In this document: positions 1 through 8,188 of the stretch, one piece after another
Position numbering within the stretch: position 1 is the stretch's first letter
Layout: each line of letters starts with the position of its first letter
Assembly (NCBI GenBank): GCA_036826635.1
Contig: DAISVY010000006.1
Coordinates: 1 to 64,000, forward strand
Direction: 5' to 3'
DNA: 64,000 bases
Origin: DAISVY01 sp036826635
GTDB taxonomy: Bacteria > Zixibacteria > MSB-5A5 > GN15 > FEB-12
Translations under genes and position numbers: made by a program
The notes under the pieces: model-generated
Seen by the model: the letters and a program-made list of their open reading frames with translations, nothing else
What the model was told of the DNA's origin: nothing
The model's database searches: none

Positions 1-45
1 GCGGGATTAATCAGCGGGTCGCAGGTTCGAGTCCTGCCGGGGGAG
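1..45 (+). tRNA. 3' fragment of a tRNA gene, probably tRNA-Asn (cut by window edge or a true fragment)
   Basis: A perfect T arm is visible at 21-37 (stem GCAGG/CCTGC, loop TTCGAGT), followed by the acceptor 3' strand CGGGGGA and discriminator G at 45; CCA is not encoded. A72 and G73 are typical of bacterial tRNA-Asn, and TTAATCAGC at 7-15 matches an Asn (GUU) anticodon loop 3' half plus stem. The bases before it (GCGGGA) do not give a pyrimidine-U33 loop start or a matching 5' stem, so an ordinary anticodon arm cannot be built. That would suit an attachment-site copy that begins in the anticodon loop, but the 5' half lies outside the window, so this is unproven. Confidence 0.5.
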
Positions 46-505
46 CTTTGTTTATTGGCTTGTGACCGGCTCTCCTTCCAGACTGTTCCTTCTGGGCTCG
101 GCGTATCTGTCGTCTCGTCGCGTTATCAATATCGACGACTTGAAGTTCAATACCAAATTTCCTGGCAAATTCTCCCTGCCAAGAGTTTTTCAGATGTGAG
201 ACAGCATCCTGATCGGCGACAACGAATATCTTCCGACATGGTTTACCAAGTAACCTCTCAGCAAGAAGCAGCTTACACATGTCCTTCATCACTTTCGCCT
301 TTTGGGCGGATTTCGCCGAACCCTGATGAGCCCAGATTTCAACACAGATCGGACATTCCGCTTCGCAGAAACCGTCCAACTTCAGGCTCCCGAGCGTCTT
401 AGATGATGCCCCCAATTCGCACCCCAGTTTCTCTTCAAGCGCCTTCTTGATTACTGGTTCAGCCTGACGCTGAACCGAACTATCACCTGGCTTATATCTT
501 TTCAT
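11..505 (-). CDS. conserved hypothetical protein, possible PD-(D/E)XK-like fold
   Basis: The product is 164 aa from the ATG at 505. It opens with a motif like KRYKPGDSSVQRQAEPV and has a core of LKLDGF (D44), VEIWAHQG (E56), then a K-rich helix. From memory this resembles a small uncharacterised bacterial family with the layout 'DG...VEVFAHQG..K..Q..K...D..KL', which has the look of a PD-(D/E)XK nuclease, but I cannot confirm the fold. The last residues (PPAGLEPATR) are translated from the tRNA fragment, so the 3' end may be secondary. An in-frame ATG further upstream exists (577), but the TATAAT at 512-517 lies 6 nt before the ATG at 505, arguing for this start. Confidence 0.6.
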   Translation of the reverse strand: MKRYKPGDSSVQRQAEPVIKKALEEKLGCELGASSKTLGSLKLDGFCEAECPICVEIWAHQGSAKSAQKAKVMKDMCKLLLAERLLGKPCRKIFVVADQDAVSHLKNSWQGEFARKFGIELQVVDIDNATRRQIRRAQKEQSGRRAGHKPINKAPPAGLEPATR

Positions 506-517
506 GGAACCATTATA
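506..517 (-). promoter_or_regulatory. putative -10 box giving a leaderless mRNA
   Basis: A perfect TATAAT (minus strand, 517 to 512) is separated by 6 nt from the ATG at 505. Transcription would then begin at or next to the start codon. No Shine-Dalgarno sequence is present. The -35 region is poor (TTTATG at 17 bp spacing), so confidence is limited. Confidence 0.35.
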
Positions 518-623
518 CTTAGTAACCATATTGACATAAATAAAAATAAGACTGAGTCGGCCAACAGCGCCCGGCAACCACTACCCCCATCACCGCTTTT
601 TTATGAATTACCTCAAAAAACTC

Positions 624-669
624 TTGACTTAATGACTTGTAGTCAGTACATTACTGACCAGAGGTCATT
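624..669 (+). promoter_or_regulatory. promoter with two tandem TetR-type operators
   Basis: A -35 box TTGACT (624-629) and a weak -10 TACATT (647-652) are 17 bp apart. Two 13-bp palindromes of form TGACY-NNN-RGTCA overlie and follow them: TGACTTGTAGTCA (633-645) and TGACCAGAGGTCA (655-667). Their centres are 22 bp apart, about two helical turns. The two halves also form a larger imperfect palindrome (631-669) with arms AATGAC...TCAGTA. The site covers the promoter of the adjacent TetR-family gene, so autorepression is the natural reading. Confidence 0.7.
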
Positions 670-673
670 AAGA

Positions 674-1339
674 ATGAGAAGATTGGCGCACCACAAGCAA
701 AAAAAAGACACCGCCGGATCGAAGCGCCGTCGACTGCACCCCGATGTACGCCGGGTCGAGTTGCTCGAGGCTGCCTTGAGCGTTCTGAGAACGCTGGGGC
801 CCGACAATGCGCGTGTCGAAGACGTGACGGATGCTGCGGGAGCGGCCAAGGGAACTTTCTACCTCTATTTCTCTTCCTGGGAAGACCTGCTGATCGAAGT
901 CCGCGCGCACATTCTCTCGAAATATATCTCCGAAATGCAAAAGAGATTCACGGCCGAAGCTCCCTCCGACTGGTGGGGTGCATTCGAAAAAGAGTGTGTC
1001 CATTTCGTTGATTTCGTCGAGGAACTCGGCGACCTGCACAAAGCCATCTTCCACGGGCGGATTGCGGATCGCCCCCTCGACACCGCAATATCTTCCGAAA
1101 CGGTTGTAAGCTGGATGCTGAAAACAGGGGTCGAATCCGGCGCTTGTCGACCGGTCAAAATCGACGCCGCGGCCCGGCTCCTGTTCTCGGTGCTGCATAC
1201 CACGGCGGACAGCATTGCCCACACGGGGAAACGCGAACGCTACCTCAATTCGATGTTCGATCTGCTGCGGGCCTGGCTTCGCGCCCCCGCCCCGGCGGTA
1301 AAGCAACAGAGAAAGTCTTCCCGTAAAAAACGAAGCTAA
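674..1339 (+). CDS. TetR/AcrR family transcriptional regulator
   Basis: The product is 221 aa from the ATG at 674; an in-frame ATG at 632 lies inside the operator and is unlikely. The N-terminal helix-turn-helix spans about residues 27-73, with the family hallmark GTFYLYFSSWEDLL at the end of the DNA-binding domain. The C-terminal ligand domain is variable and gives no ligand clue. It is the first gene of a unit with a ferredoxin (20 bp downstream) and an MFS exporter, the usual layout of a drug- or metabolite-responsive efflux operon. The operator pair just upstream suggests that it represses its own operon. Confidence 0.88.
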   Translation: MRRLAHHKQKKDTAGSKRRRLHPDVRRVELLEAALSVLRTLGPDNARVEDVTDAAGAAKGTFYLYFSSWEDLLIEVRAHILSKYISEMQKRFTAEAPSDWWGAFEKECVHFVDFVEELGDLHKAIFHGRIADRPLDTAISSETVVSWMLKTGVESGACRPVKIDAAARLLFSVLHTTADSIAHTGKRERYLNSMFDLLRAWLRAPAPAVKQQRKSSRKKRS

Positions 1340-1359
1340 TAATCGAACAAGGTAAACAT

Positions 1360-1653
1360 ATGAAAGACCATCAGACCGTTACGGCCAAACCAAACCGTTG
1401 GGTGCCGGTAATCAATCTGAGACATTGCAAAGGGTGCGGCGACTGCGTTGAAGCCTGTCCCTGCGATGTTCTGGAAATTCGAAACATAGACTCGGCCGAT
1501 TACGAACGGTTGGGATGGTTTGCCCGGATGAAAATTCGACATCATGGTATGCGGATCGTCTATGCGGTCCGTACCGATAACTGTCAATCGTGCGGTCGAT
1601 GCCTCGAAGCCTGCCGAGAACGTGCGATACGCAAAAGCCCCGTCAGCCTCTGA
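1360..1653 (+). CDS. 2[4Fe-4S] ferredoxin
   Basis: A 97-residue protein with two complete CxxCxxCxxxC clusters: Cys23/26/29/33 (followed by P) and Cys75/78/81/85. The roughly 40-residue spacer between them is longer than in the clostridial type and contains basic residues. An AAGGT ribosome site precedes the ATG. It sits between the TetR gene and an MFS exporter, an unusual place for an electron carrier. It probably supplies electrons to an enzyme encoded elsewhere, or reflects a redox-linked detoxification unit; the partner is not in the window. Confidence 0.85.
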   Translation: MKDHQTVTAKPNRWVPVINLRHCKGCGDCVEACPCDVLEIRNIDSADYERLGWFARMKIRHHGMRIVYAVRTDNCQSCGRCLEACRERAIRKSPVSL

Positions 1654-1735
1654 TCCGTCCCCGAAACGCCGGAAGAACTCACCAAAAAAGGAGACCGACA
1701 CTACAGTGTTCCACAAGTACGCAGAAACGGTAGAT

Positions 1736-3262
1736 ATGACGGAGACGTGGGCCAACTCCCGCCGATGGCAGTCTTTTTCGGTTCTGGCCCTGACGGTTCT
1801 GATTGTCGTGCTCGACCACATGGTGCTCAATGTTGCCCTCCCTACATTGCAGCGTCAGATAGGAGCTACAATTTCCGAATTGCAGTGGATAGTCGACGCC
1901 TATGTATTGGCTTTCGCTGCGCTGCTGTTGACGATGGGGGCTCTTGGTGACCGTATCGGGCATACGACCATGCTCCGCATCGGCATGTCCGTATTTGGCA
2001 TAGCGAGCCTGTCCGGGGCATTCGCCGGTTCTGCATGGCACCTGATAGTGGCGCGGGTTTTCATGGGAGTGGGCGGAGCGATGATCATGCCCTCTACATT
2101 GGCTCTTATTTCGAACATATTCCCCGCTGAAGAACGCGGCAAAGCCATCGGTGCCTGGGGAGCGATGAACGGTCTCGGTGTCGTGCTCGGCCCCCTTCTC
2201 GGTGGGTGGCTGCTTGAACACTTCAATTGGAATGCCATATTTCTCATTAACGTACCGGTCGTCATCACGGCTATGGTGGCAGGGTTGTTCCTGATACCAA
2301 AAATCGACGTTCGTGTCCGACACCGTATCGACTGGCCCGGGACCGCTTTGTCGGCAGCGACTATCTTCTTACTGGTATTCGGTATCATCAAAGGAAGTGA
2401 TCTTGGTTGGGTGCATCCGTTGGTGTACGGGGCGCTGGTCGCATCTATTATTTCCGGATTCTTGTTCTATCAACGGGAGAGAAAGACCGAATTTCCGATG
2501 CTGGATCTCTCCCTTTTCAAGAATCCTTATTTGTTGGCCGGCAGTGGTAATATCGCCATCATGACCTTTGCCATGTTTGGATTTCTGTTTGCTCTGACGC
2601 TGTACATGCAATTTGTCAAGACCTACTCGCCCATGGAGACCGGCTTCCGCTTTCTCCCGGTCGCTATCGGATATATCTTTGGTTCCATCTCCAGCCACAG
2701 AAGTGCTCTACGCTGGGGAACTAAGGCCGTAGTCTCAGTGGGTTTTGCAGGAATGGCAACGCTGGCTCCGCTCATCGCTTTCTGGCAAACCGCAACACCC
2801 TTCTGGTTTATCGGTCTCTGCATAGGTATACTCAGCTTTTGCCTCGGGAACATCATGGCCCCCGCACTCAATGTGGTGTTGGGAGCGGTGCCGAAAAACA
2901 GAGCCGGAGTCGGCTCGGCAATCGGCAATGTCTCTTTTCAGGTCGGGGGCGCCCTGGGCGTTGCGGCTCTGGGAGCGGTGCTTAGCAGTATCTACCGTTT
3001 CCGAATGGAAGCAGCATTGAATGCGAACACCGTTTTCCCGGCTCAAGTGATTCAGGGGGCGAAGGAATCCCTCGGTGCCGCTGTTGTTCTGGCGGATAGT
3101 TTGCCGGCAGAAGTCGGACAAGGGTTGCTATCACTGGCCAGGACAACCTTCATGAACGGTTGGTTGATAGTTTTCTGGGCTGTCTGCTGCGTCGGAATAG
3201 TGGGAATGCTCTTTGCACTGAAGCTTATGCCATCACGCGGTTCATCCTTGAAAAAAAGCTGA
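1736..3262 (+). CDS. MFS exporter, DHA2 (EmrB/QacA) type, 14 TM
   Basis: About 508 aa from the ATG at 1736. It is strongly hydrophobic throughout with the DHA2 signatures VLDHMVLNVALPTL in TM1, ELQWIVDAYVLAFAAL in TM2, GALGDRIG after it (motif A), and the antiporter motif C-like GAWGAMNGLGVVLGPLLGG in TM5. Predicted role: proton-driven export of drugs or metabolites across the inner membrane. An alternative GTG start at 1706 follows an AAGGAG site (1688-1693) at a spacing of 12 and would add 10 residues. It is co-directional with the TetR and ferredoxin genes and probably controlled by the operators at 633-667. Confidence 0.88.
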   Translation: MTETWANSRRWQSFSVLALTVLIVVLDHMVLNVALPTLQRQIGATISELQWIVDAYVLAFAALLLTMGALGDRIGHTTMLRIGMSVFGIASLSGAFAGSAWHLIVARVFMGVGGAMIMPSTLALISNIFPAEERGKAIGAWGAMNGLGVVLGPLLGGWLLEHFNWNAIFLINVPVVITAMVAGLFLIPKIDVRVRHRIDWPGTALSAATIFLLVFGIIKGSDLGWVHPLVYGALVASIISGFLFYQRERKTEFPMLDLSLFKNPYLLAGSGNIAIMTFAMFGFLFALTLYMQFVKTYSPMETGFRFLPVAIGYIFGSISSHRSALRWGTKAVVSVGFAGMATLAPLIAFWQTATPFWFIGLCIGILSFCLGNIMAPALNVVLGAVPKNRAGVGSAIGNVSFQVGGALGVAALGAVLSSIYRFRMEAALNANTVFPAQVIQGAKESLGAAVVLADSLPAEVGQGLLSLARTTFMNGWLIVFWAVCCVGIVGMLFALKLMPSRGSSLKKS

Positions 3263-3375
3263 AAGAGAACTTTTAATGGCGAATAAACACAAGCTTGAAT
3301 GGGGGATTTTTCCACTATACCGTTAATCTCTCGAATTTGATACAATTTTAATCCGTAATAATTCGGCGCGGTGGT

Positions 3376-3777
3376 TTATTCGACCAGCCAGTGTTCCGGC
3401 AACAGGTCTCGCAGCAGAACCTCCCGAGTCTCTCCGAGAATGACACGGCAATCAAAATTACGGGGATCAATCTGCACCATCGTCTCGCGACAGCGACCGC
3501 ACGGCGGCAAAATACCCCGCTCGGAAACCGCCACCACCGCCTCGATCCGCGTCTCCCGATGTTTGACCATCTCGGCAATGGCCGCAACCTCGGCACAAAA
3601 ACCGAGACCACAACCCAGATCAATACAGATCCCGGTATAAACGTTCCCCGCCGCCGTACAAACGGCCGCGCCCACACTACCCGCAGTGTACCCCTCATAA
3701 AGAGAGTACTTCCCACAGACGGCCCGGGCCGCTTCGATCAATTCTCTTCTCGCCTGCTTCATGTCTTCACACATCAT
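3376..3777 (-). CDS. cytidine deaminase family protein (possibly blasticidin-S deaminase-like)
   Basis: A 133-residue, single-domain protein of the tetrameric CDA size class. The zinc site is intact: Cys61-Ala-Glu63 (FCAEVAAIAEM) supplies one thiolate and the catalytic Glu, and PPCGRCRE supplies Cys93 and Cys96. It deaminates cytidine or a related nucleoside for pyrimidine salvage. The substrate loop is not typical of housekeeping Cdd, and the spacing also resembles blasticidin-S deaminase-like members, so the substrate is left open. GGAG lies 4 nt before the ATG at 3777; a second ATG follows directly. It is a single gene with no operon partner. Confidence 0.85.
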   Translation of the reverse strand: MMCEDMKQARRELIEAARAVCGKYSLYEGYTAGSVGAAVCTAAGNVYTGICIDLGCGLGFCAEVAAIAEMVKHRETRIEAVVAVSERGILPPCGRCRETMVQIDPRNFDCRVILGETREVLLRDLLPEHWLVE

Positions 3778-3848
3778 GTTCTCCGCTGCCCGTACCTTTC
3801 TATCACGACATCATGATTGATATGCGTTCTCTCTGAACAATGTTATCA

Positions 3849-3968
3849 GGATGAAGGGCTCCTCCGGGGCAGTTCATCTTTCAGCCAATAGTTCGCCCAA
3901 TCCTTAGCCTGTTTGTCGTCTCTCAAGTACCACTCCACGATATCCCACCTCTCAAAGGTAAAAACTTC
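3849..3968 (-). pseudogene. possible gene remnant in the 3778-4131 intergenic region
   Basis: The 354-bp gap between the deaminase and receiver genes holds no intact gene. One minus-strand frame is open for 40 codons between two stops and reads like real protein (FERWDIVEWYLRDDK then AKDWANYWLKDEL), but has no start codon. The same frame continues upstream of the stop with TPDVSIANFEV. This suggests the decayed 3' end of a larger gene; I do not recognise the family. The rest of the gap shows nothing. Confidence 0.25.
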
Positions 3969-4131
3969 TCACACCTCAAAGTTAGCGATACTCACGTCGG
4001 GTGTTAAACCACTTCTTATATAACCAAAAGCCAAGGTCACGGAATACTACAGAAATCACCTCCAAAAACCGAATAATACATATGACAGCTTTTGATTATA
4101 GCAACGGGGTTATCTCAGGGAACAATACACT

Positions 4132-4911
4132 ATGACCGTACTAATTCTTGCCCGTATCAAAGATAACTGGAAAGACCTGGTGAACTGGCTTGAGGCCATG
4201 GACGCGGAGTTGATCTATGTCAATTCGTGCAAGCAGGGTCTGAGGATGCTTGACGAACACCGCGAAGTTGACCTCATCCTGGTCGAGTCGAAAGAACCCG
4301 AAGACTGCGGGATGAAACTACTCCACAGCGTCAAGAAAGATCACCGCCTTCAGACTCTTCCGGTTATCATGGTCGGAACGGCATTCAGCGACGACGCCGT
4401 ACGCGAGTTTCTGGCACAAGACGTAGACGATATTATCATCCTGCCGATTCCCCGCAAGACGTTCGAGGTAAAAGTTCGAACGGCCGAAAATAACGGCAAG
4501 AAAAAGATACTGATAGTTGACGATCAACCCTTCATTCTCGATCTGCTGGAACAGTTCCTGAAGATGGAACGATACCAACCGCTAAGGGCGGAGACGGCCG
4601 AAGATGCCTTGGAGATACTTAAAAGGCAAACCGTCGATGCCGTGGTTACGGATATCGTTCTACCCGGCATGGCGGGCACGGAACTGCTGGCCACAATCAA
4701 AGAGAAATACCCCGGGATAGCGGTAATCCTTATCACGGGACATTCGGGGCGCTATCGACCGGAGGATGCTATCAGCATGGGGGCAGACGGTTTCTTCGCG
4801 AAACCTTTCAACAACATTGAACTTATTTACACTCTCCGCCGGGTATTGGGACACTATTACCCGCGCCGTTCCCGGAAGATGATCAACGCCGGAACCTCGA
4901 CGACATCGTAG
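4132..4911 (+). CDS. tandem receiver-domain response regulator (no output domain)
   Basis: A 259-residue protein of two CheY-like receivers. The second (about 125-240) is complete: acidic pair D130/D131 (ILIVDDQ), phospho-acceptor D174 (VTDIVLPGMAG), T202 and K224 (FAKPF). The first (about 1-118) is degenerate: the N-terminal acidic pair is missing and the phospho-site position is Glu52 (LILVESKEPEDCG). There is no DNA-binding or enzymatic output, so it probably acts by protein-protein contact, as single-domain receivers do. No histidine kinase gene is adjacent, so the partner is unknown. It stands alone between intergenic regions of 354 and 205 bp. Confidence 0.85.
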   Translation: MTVLILARIKDNWKDLVNWLEAMDAELIYVNSCKQGLRMLDEHREVDLILVESKEPEDCGMKLLHSVKKDHRLQTLPVIMVGTAFSDDAVREFLAQDVDDIIILPIPRKTFEVKVRTAENNGKKKILIVDDQPFILDLLEQFLKMERYQPLRAETAEDALEILKRQTVDAVVTDIVLPGMAGTELLATIKEKYPGIAVILITGHSGRYRPEDAISMGADGFFAKPFNNIELIYTLRRVLGHYYPRRSRKMINAGTSTTS

Positions 4912-5116
4912 AGTATATCTCTGCGTACAAGTCGCGACATTCACTCTCTGATTTCCGGAATACGAACGGGGCACGGGCACACAGCCGAGTCCCGTGCCTG
5001 TAAGCTACTGTCAGGGCAGCTTGCCAAACGCAAAAACAGAGCCGTGGAGTGAAGGCCCATGACGCCCGGTACGTTGAATCGCAAAACCGCTATTTCTGCT
5101 TCGAGAAATTAAATGG

Positions 5117-5917
5117 TTATTGATCGAACTTTATTACCCTTCGGACATCGATACTTGTGATATCACAGTTATCGTATCGAATCTTAAGAAGAGCGGAGAA
5201 ATCTGTATCTTTCTCGTGCTCACCAAGACTGTCGTATATTTGTCTCCATTCTTTCTTTAGACACTCTGCAGCACCCCAAGTTCCGACACCTCTGATTCCA
5301 GCAACTACGACAATCTTATTCTTATCATTCCATGGATTGACTCTCTTGGTTATCACCGCATAATCATCGAAAGATTTACTTGGCAACTCGTGCCGCCTAC
5401 AACCTTCCTCCATATACTGCTTCTCCTGGGAATAGCTTTCCGAGAAAAACTTCCCGTCCCCATCGGTAATCAGCCATTCGTTCGAGTCATCTCTGAGATC
5501 AAACCTGAAGAAGGAAGTCCCGGCTTTCTCAAGCTCGCGCTGAAACTCTCGCGAGAAGTCATTTGACTTCGGACTACAGATTATAACCAAATTCCGCTTT
5601 TTATCAGCGCCAGACAAATGAGTAGTATCGCGTACTGAGATTCTCCGTCCCCATCCAACCTTAATAAGAGCGCTAATGACATTGTTCATCGCAATGAAGT
5701 CTTCAGTCGACGTTCTCGGAAGAATGGCCTCGGGAAGCTCCTCTCGGTGTGGAAAAACAAACAGCAATTCGTCATTACCGAAGTTGAGCAATTGGTTTAG
5801 GGGACGTTTTTCAGCGCGTCTATCGACAACACGTTGGATAGCCGCGCCTATAAACCCTGCGACAATTGACAGTATAAATCCCGCGGTCAGAAAAATCATA
5901 TCTCTCCACTCTAACAT
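5117..5917 (-). CDS. membrane-anchored protein of unknown function (NPWN..AG..G.GT motif)
   Basis: A 266-residue protein with one N-terminal TM segment (about 7-28) and a cytosolic domain. The domain contains NLVIICSPKSNDFSREF, then DDYAVITKRVNPWNDKNKIV and VVVAGIRGVGTWGAAE. The 'D-Y-x-x-I...NP(F/W)N...AG..G.GT..A' arrangement recurs, as I recall it, in uncharacterised membrane-tethered proteins and looks like a Rossmann-type ligand-binding fold; a sensing or effector role is only a guess. GGAGG lies 10 nt before the ATG at 5917; a second candidate (ATG at 5899) also has GGAG. The gene is AT-rich relative to neighbours and stands alone, which fits acquisition. Confidence 0.75.
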   Translation of the reverse strand: MLEWRDMIFLTAGFILSIVAGFIGAAIQRVVDRRAEKRPLNQLLNFGNDELLFVFPHREELPEAILPRTSTEDFIAMNNVISALIKVGWGRRISVRDTTHLSGADKKRNLVIICSPKSNDFSREFQRELEKAGTSFFRFDLRDDSNEWLITDGDGKFFSESYSQEKQYMEEGCRRHELPSKSFDDYAVITKRVNPWNDKNKIVVVAGIRGVGTWGAAECLKKEWRQIYDSLGEHEKDTDFSALLKIRYDNCDITSIDVRRVIKFDQ

Positions 5918-6827
5918 TTACCATTTCCCTCCCTATTCTCTATTAGCTGCTTTCTTTATCCTAAACACACCCAAGTTTTTATGGTGGCTTTGCTGATTAT
6001 TCCTTTGTCGATTTGACAACGCGTCTCCTTCTCCGGCTGGCAGTGGAACCCCGTATGTCCCTCGGAGAAGTTCATAGCGTATATCATTCGCCGGCTGTTT
6101 TATGCTTCGGGACCATCCCCAAAATTGCTTTGTAAGCAATGGATTGCAGCATTTTCAGATCGCTCACCATCGCTGTGTGGATTCAACCTCATAGATGCAT
6201 CAAAAATTTAATCCGGAAATAGAAAATAGATAATATGAAGTATAATATAACAATCTGCAGCACGATATCAAACACTAAACCATCTTTTTGTCACTTCCGG
6301 AGACTGCTTGTGGTACAACGAGTTCCCCACCTTTGACAGTCTCTCGGTCAAGTGAGAGTTGAATCTCTTAACCGTGGGTGACAACCCACCCGCGGTGTTC
6401 GTACGTCAAGTCATGACTTACCCCGCCGGTTCGCACAGTCGCACAACAAGCCGGGGACTATACGCAAAATATCCGCATAATTACCGCGTTGATTATTGCC
6501 CCATTCTGTGTAAGCTCATAATAACCCGGCGTGGTCTTGCTCACGCCCGGGGTGCAATTGAAAGGGGGCGTGCGGTAAAACGAAATCCGTCCCCCCAAAA
6601 AAGGACTATGAAAACGGTGCGAAACTGTCGCGGAAAAAACCTGACCCGAAAGTGCATCTCGGCCATGGCCGATTCCAACAACCCGACCGGCCACCGCGAT
6701 GAACTATGGGCGCTGATACATTTCGGGCTGGGGTTGCAATCTGACCCTTGTCCAATTACAACTGCAACGCAGGCTCACGGTTTCGAACCCACCGGGAAAA
6801 TACAATCTGCCAGGGACAGGCTGGATA
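5918..6827. other. 910-bp intergenic region without a supported gene
   Basis: AT-rich up to about 6350 (runs such as the TA-rich tract near 6228-6250), then GC-rich. Short open frames exist on both strands (for example 5933-6139 minus and 6359-6880 plus), but they have no ribosome site and no protein-like composition. Small hairpins occur, such as GTGGGT-GACA-ACCCAC near 6373-6392, without a T tract. I see no riboswitch I can name. Confidence 0.5.
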
Positions 6828-7412
6828 ATGAAAAGGCTTTGGGTTCTGCTTTTCCTGATCGTTTCGACGATATGCACTGACAACATCTCAGGGGCAAGCG
6901 TCACCTTAAGTTGGACAGCGCCCGGCGATGATGGCAATGTCGGCACGGCGGCACAATACGAAATTCGCTTTTCCACTGAACCCCTGACGGCCGAAAGCTG
7001 GGACAAAGCCGGTGTTATCAAAAACGTTCCCCGGCCAAAACCGGCCGGCACACGTCAGTTCTGTATGATCGCAGGGCTGGAAGCCGATATCACGTACTAT
7101 TTCGCCATTAAAGCGGCCGACGAACGACCCAACTGGTCGGACCTTTCGAACATAGCTGTCAAAATCGCACACGATGACGAGTGCACGGGCACGACCGGCA
7201 ATGTCGATTGCGACCCCGACGACCTCGTGGACATGGGCGATCTTACGGTCCTTATAGATCACCTGTATATCTCCCTGCGGCCGCTCTGTTCTCCCTCGGA
7301 AGCGAACGTGGATGGTATATACGGGGTGGACATGGGCGACCTTACGCTGCTGATTGATCATCTCTTCATCGGCCTCACCCCTTTGCCCGACTGCCCGGAA
7401 CTCGTTCTCTGA
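6828..7412 (+). CDS. secreted protein with Fn3-like domain and dockerin-like repeats
   Basis: A 194-residue protein. Residues 1-22 form a signal peptide. About 24-122 look like a fibronectin type III-like beta domain (SVTLSWTAPGDDG ... YYFAIKAADE ... SDLSNIAV). The C-terminus carries two dockerin-like repeats, each with VDMGDLT.LIDHL.I, separated by CSPSEANVDG, with Asp/Asn spacing suited to calcium binding. Such repeats are abundant at the C-termini of secreted proteins in Zixibacteria and related lineages; their docking partner there is not established. The size suggests a small cell-surface or extracellular binding module. Confidence 0.8.
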   Translation: MKRLWVLLFLIVSTICTDNISGASVTLSWTAPGDDGNVGTAAQYEIRFSTEPLTAESWDKAGVIKNVPRPKPAGTRQFCMIAGLEADITYYFAIKAADERPNWSDLSNIAVKIAHDDECTGTTGNVDCDPDDLVDMGDLTVLIDHLYISLRPLCSPSEANVDGIYGVDMGDLTLLIDHLFIGLTPLPDCPELVL

Positions 7413-7550
7413 ACACCCTCGACATATTTCTGCTCGCCTCAGACCGAAACACTCACCCGGCCCGAAAGGATATTCCACATTGCCCTGACCGGCATACCGC
7501 CTTATACTGCTTTTCATGTATACATTAACCCGGACAGGAAGGAGACTGGC

Positions 7551-8051
7551 GTGAGGGCTACGATCAAAACCGGCAAGGGTGAAATCCATCTGGAACTGTT
7601 CGCCGACAAAACACCGCTTACGGTGGCCAATTTCGTTAACCTGGCCCGGCGAGGTTTTTACAACGGGTTAATTTTTCACCGCGTAATCGACGACTTCATG
7701 ATTCAGGGCGGTTGCCCCCTGGGTACCGGCACCGGCGGCCCGGGCTATCAGTTCGAAGACGAAATAGTCACAGAACTGACTCACGACCGACCGGGAACGC
7801 TTTCAATGGCCAATGCCGGACCGAATACCAACGGCAGCCAGTTCTTCATTACGCACGTACCGACCGAATGGCTGGACGGAAAACACACCGTCTTCGGTCG
7901 AGTAACCGGAGCGGAAGATCAGCAGGTTGTCGACAGTATCGCCGTCAACGACAAGATCACCGAAGTGATCATAGAAGATGACCCGGCCGAGTTGTTCGCC
8001 CGGACGAAAAATCGACTGGAAGAATGGAACGAGATTCTCGACCGGCATTAA
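7551..8051 (+). CDS. cyclophilin-type peptidyl-prolyl cis-trans isomerase
   Basis: A 166-residue single-domain cyclophilin starting with GTG, 8 nt after a strong AAGGAG site. Signature segments are in order: VANFVNLARRGFYNGLIFHRV (catalytic Arg in FHRV), DFMIQGG, NTNGSQFFIT and WLDGKHTVFGRV. No signal peptide, so cytosolic. It speeds proline isomerisation during protein folding. The C-terminal 25 residues are a short charged helix beyond the usual domain. Confidence 0.93.
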   Translation: MRATIKTGKGEIHLELFADKTPLTVANFVNLARRGFYNGLIFHRVIDDFMIQGGCPLGTGTGGPGYQFEDEIVTELTHDRPGTLSMANAGPNTNGSQFFITHVPTEWLDGKHTVFGRVTGAEDQQVVDSIAVNDKITEVIIEDDPAELFARTKNRLEEWNEILDRH

Positions 8052-8188
8052 GGGCGCAAAACGAAATATCTCCCCGGATAGCACCGCGGGACTCATGAAT
8101 CGGGCTCGGACGACCGATATTCCTGTTTTGACTGTGCGTCCGAAGGACGACAAAGGCTCGATATAGCGAGCGAGAGGATTGTTCACAC

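Noticed and set aside
6359..6880. Open frame of 173 codons upstream of the dockerin protein
   Set aside because: No ribosome site, no protein-like composition, and it overlaps the better-supported secreted protein gene.
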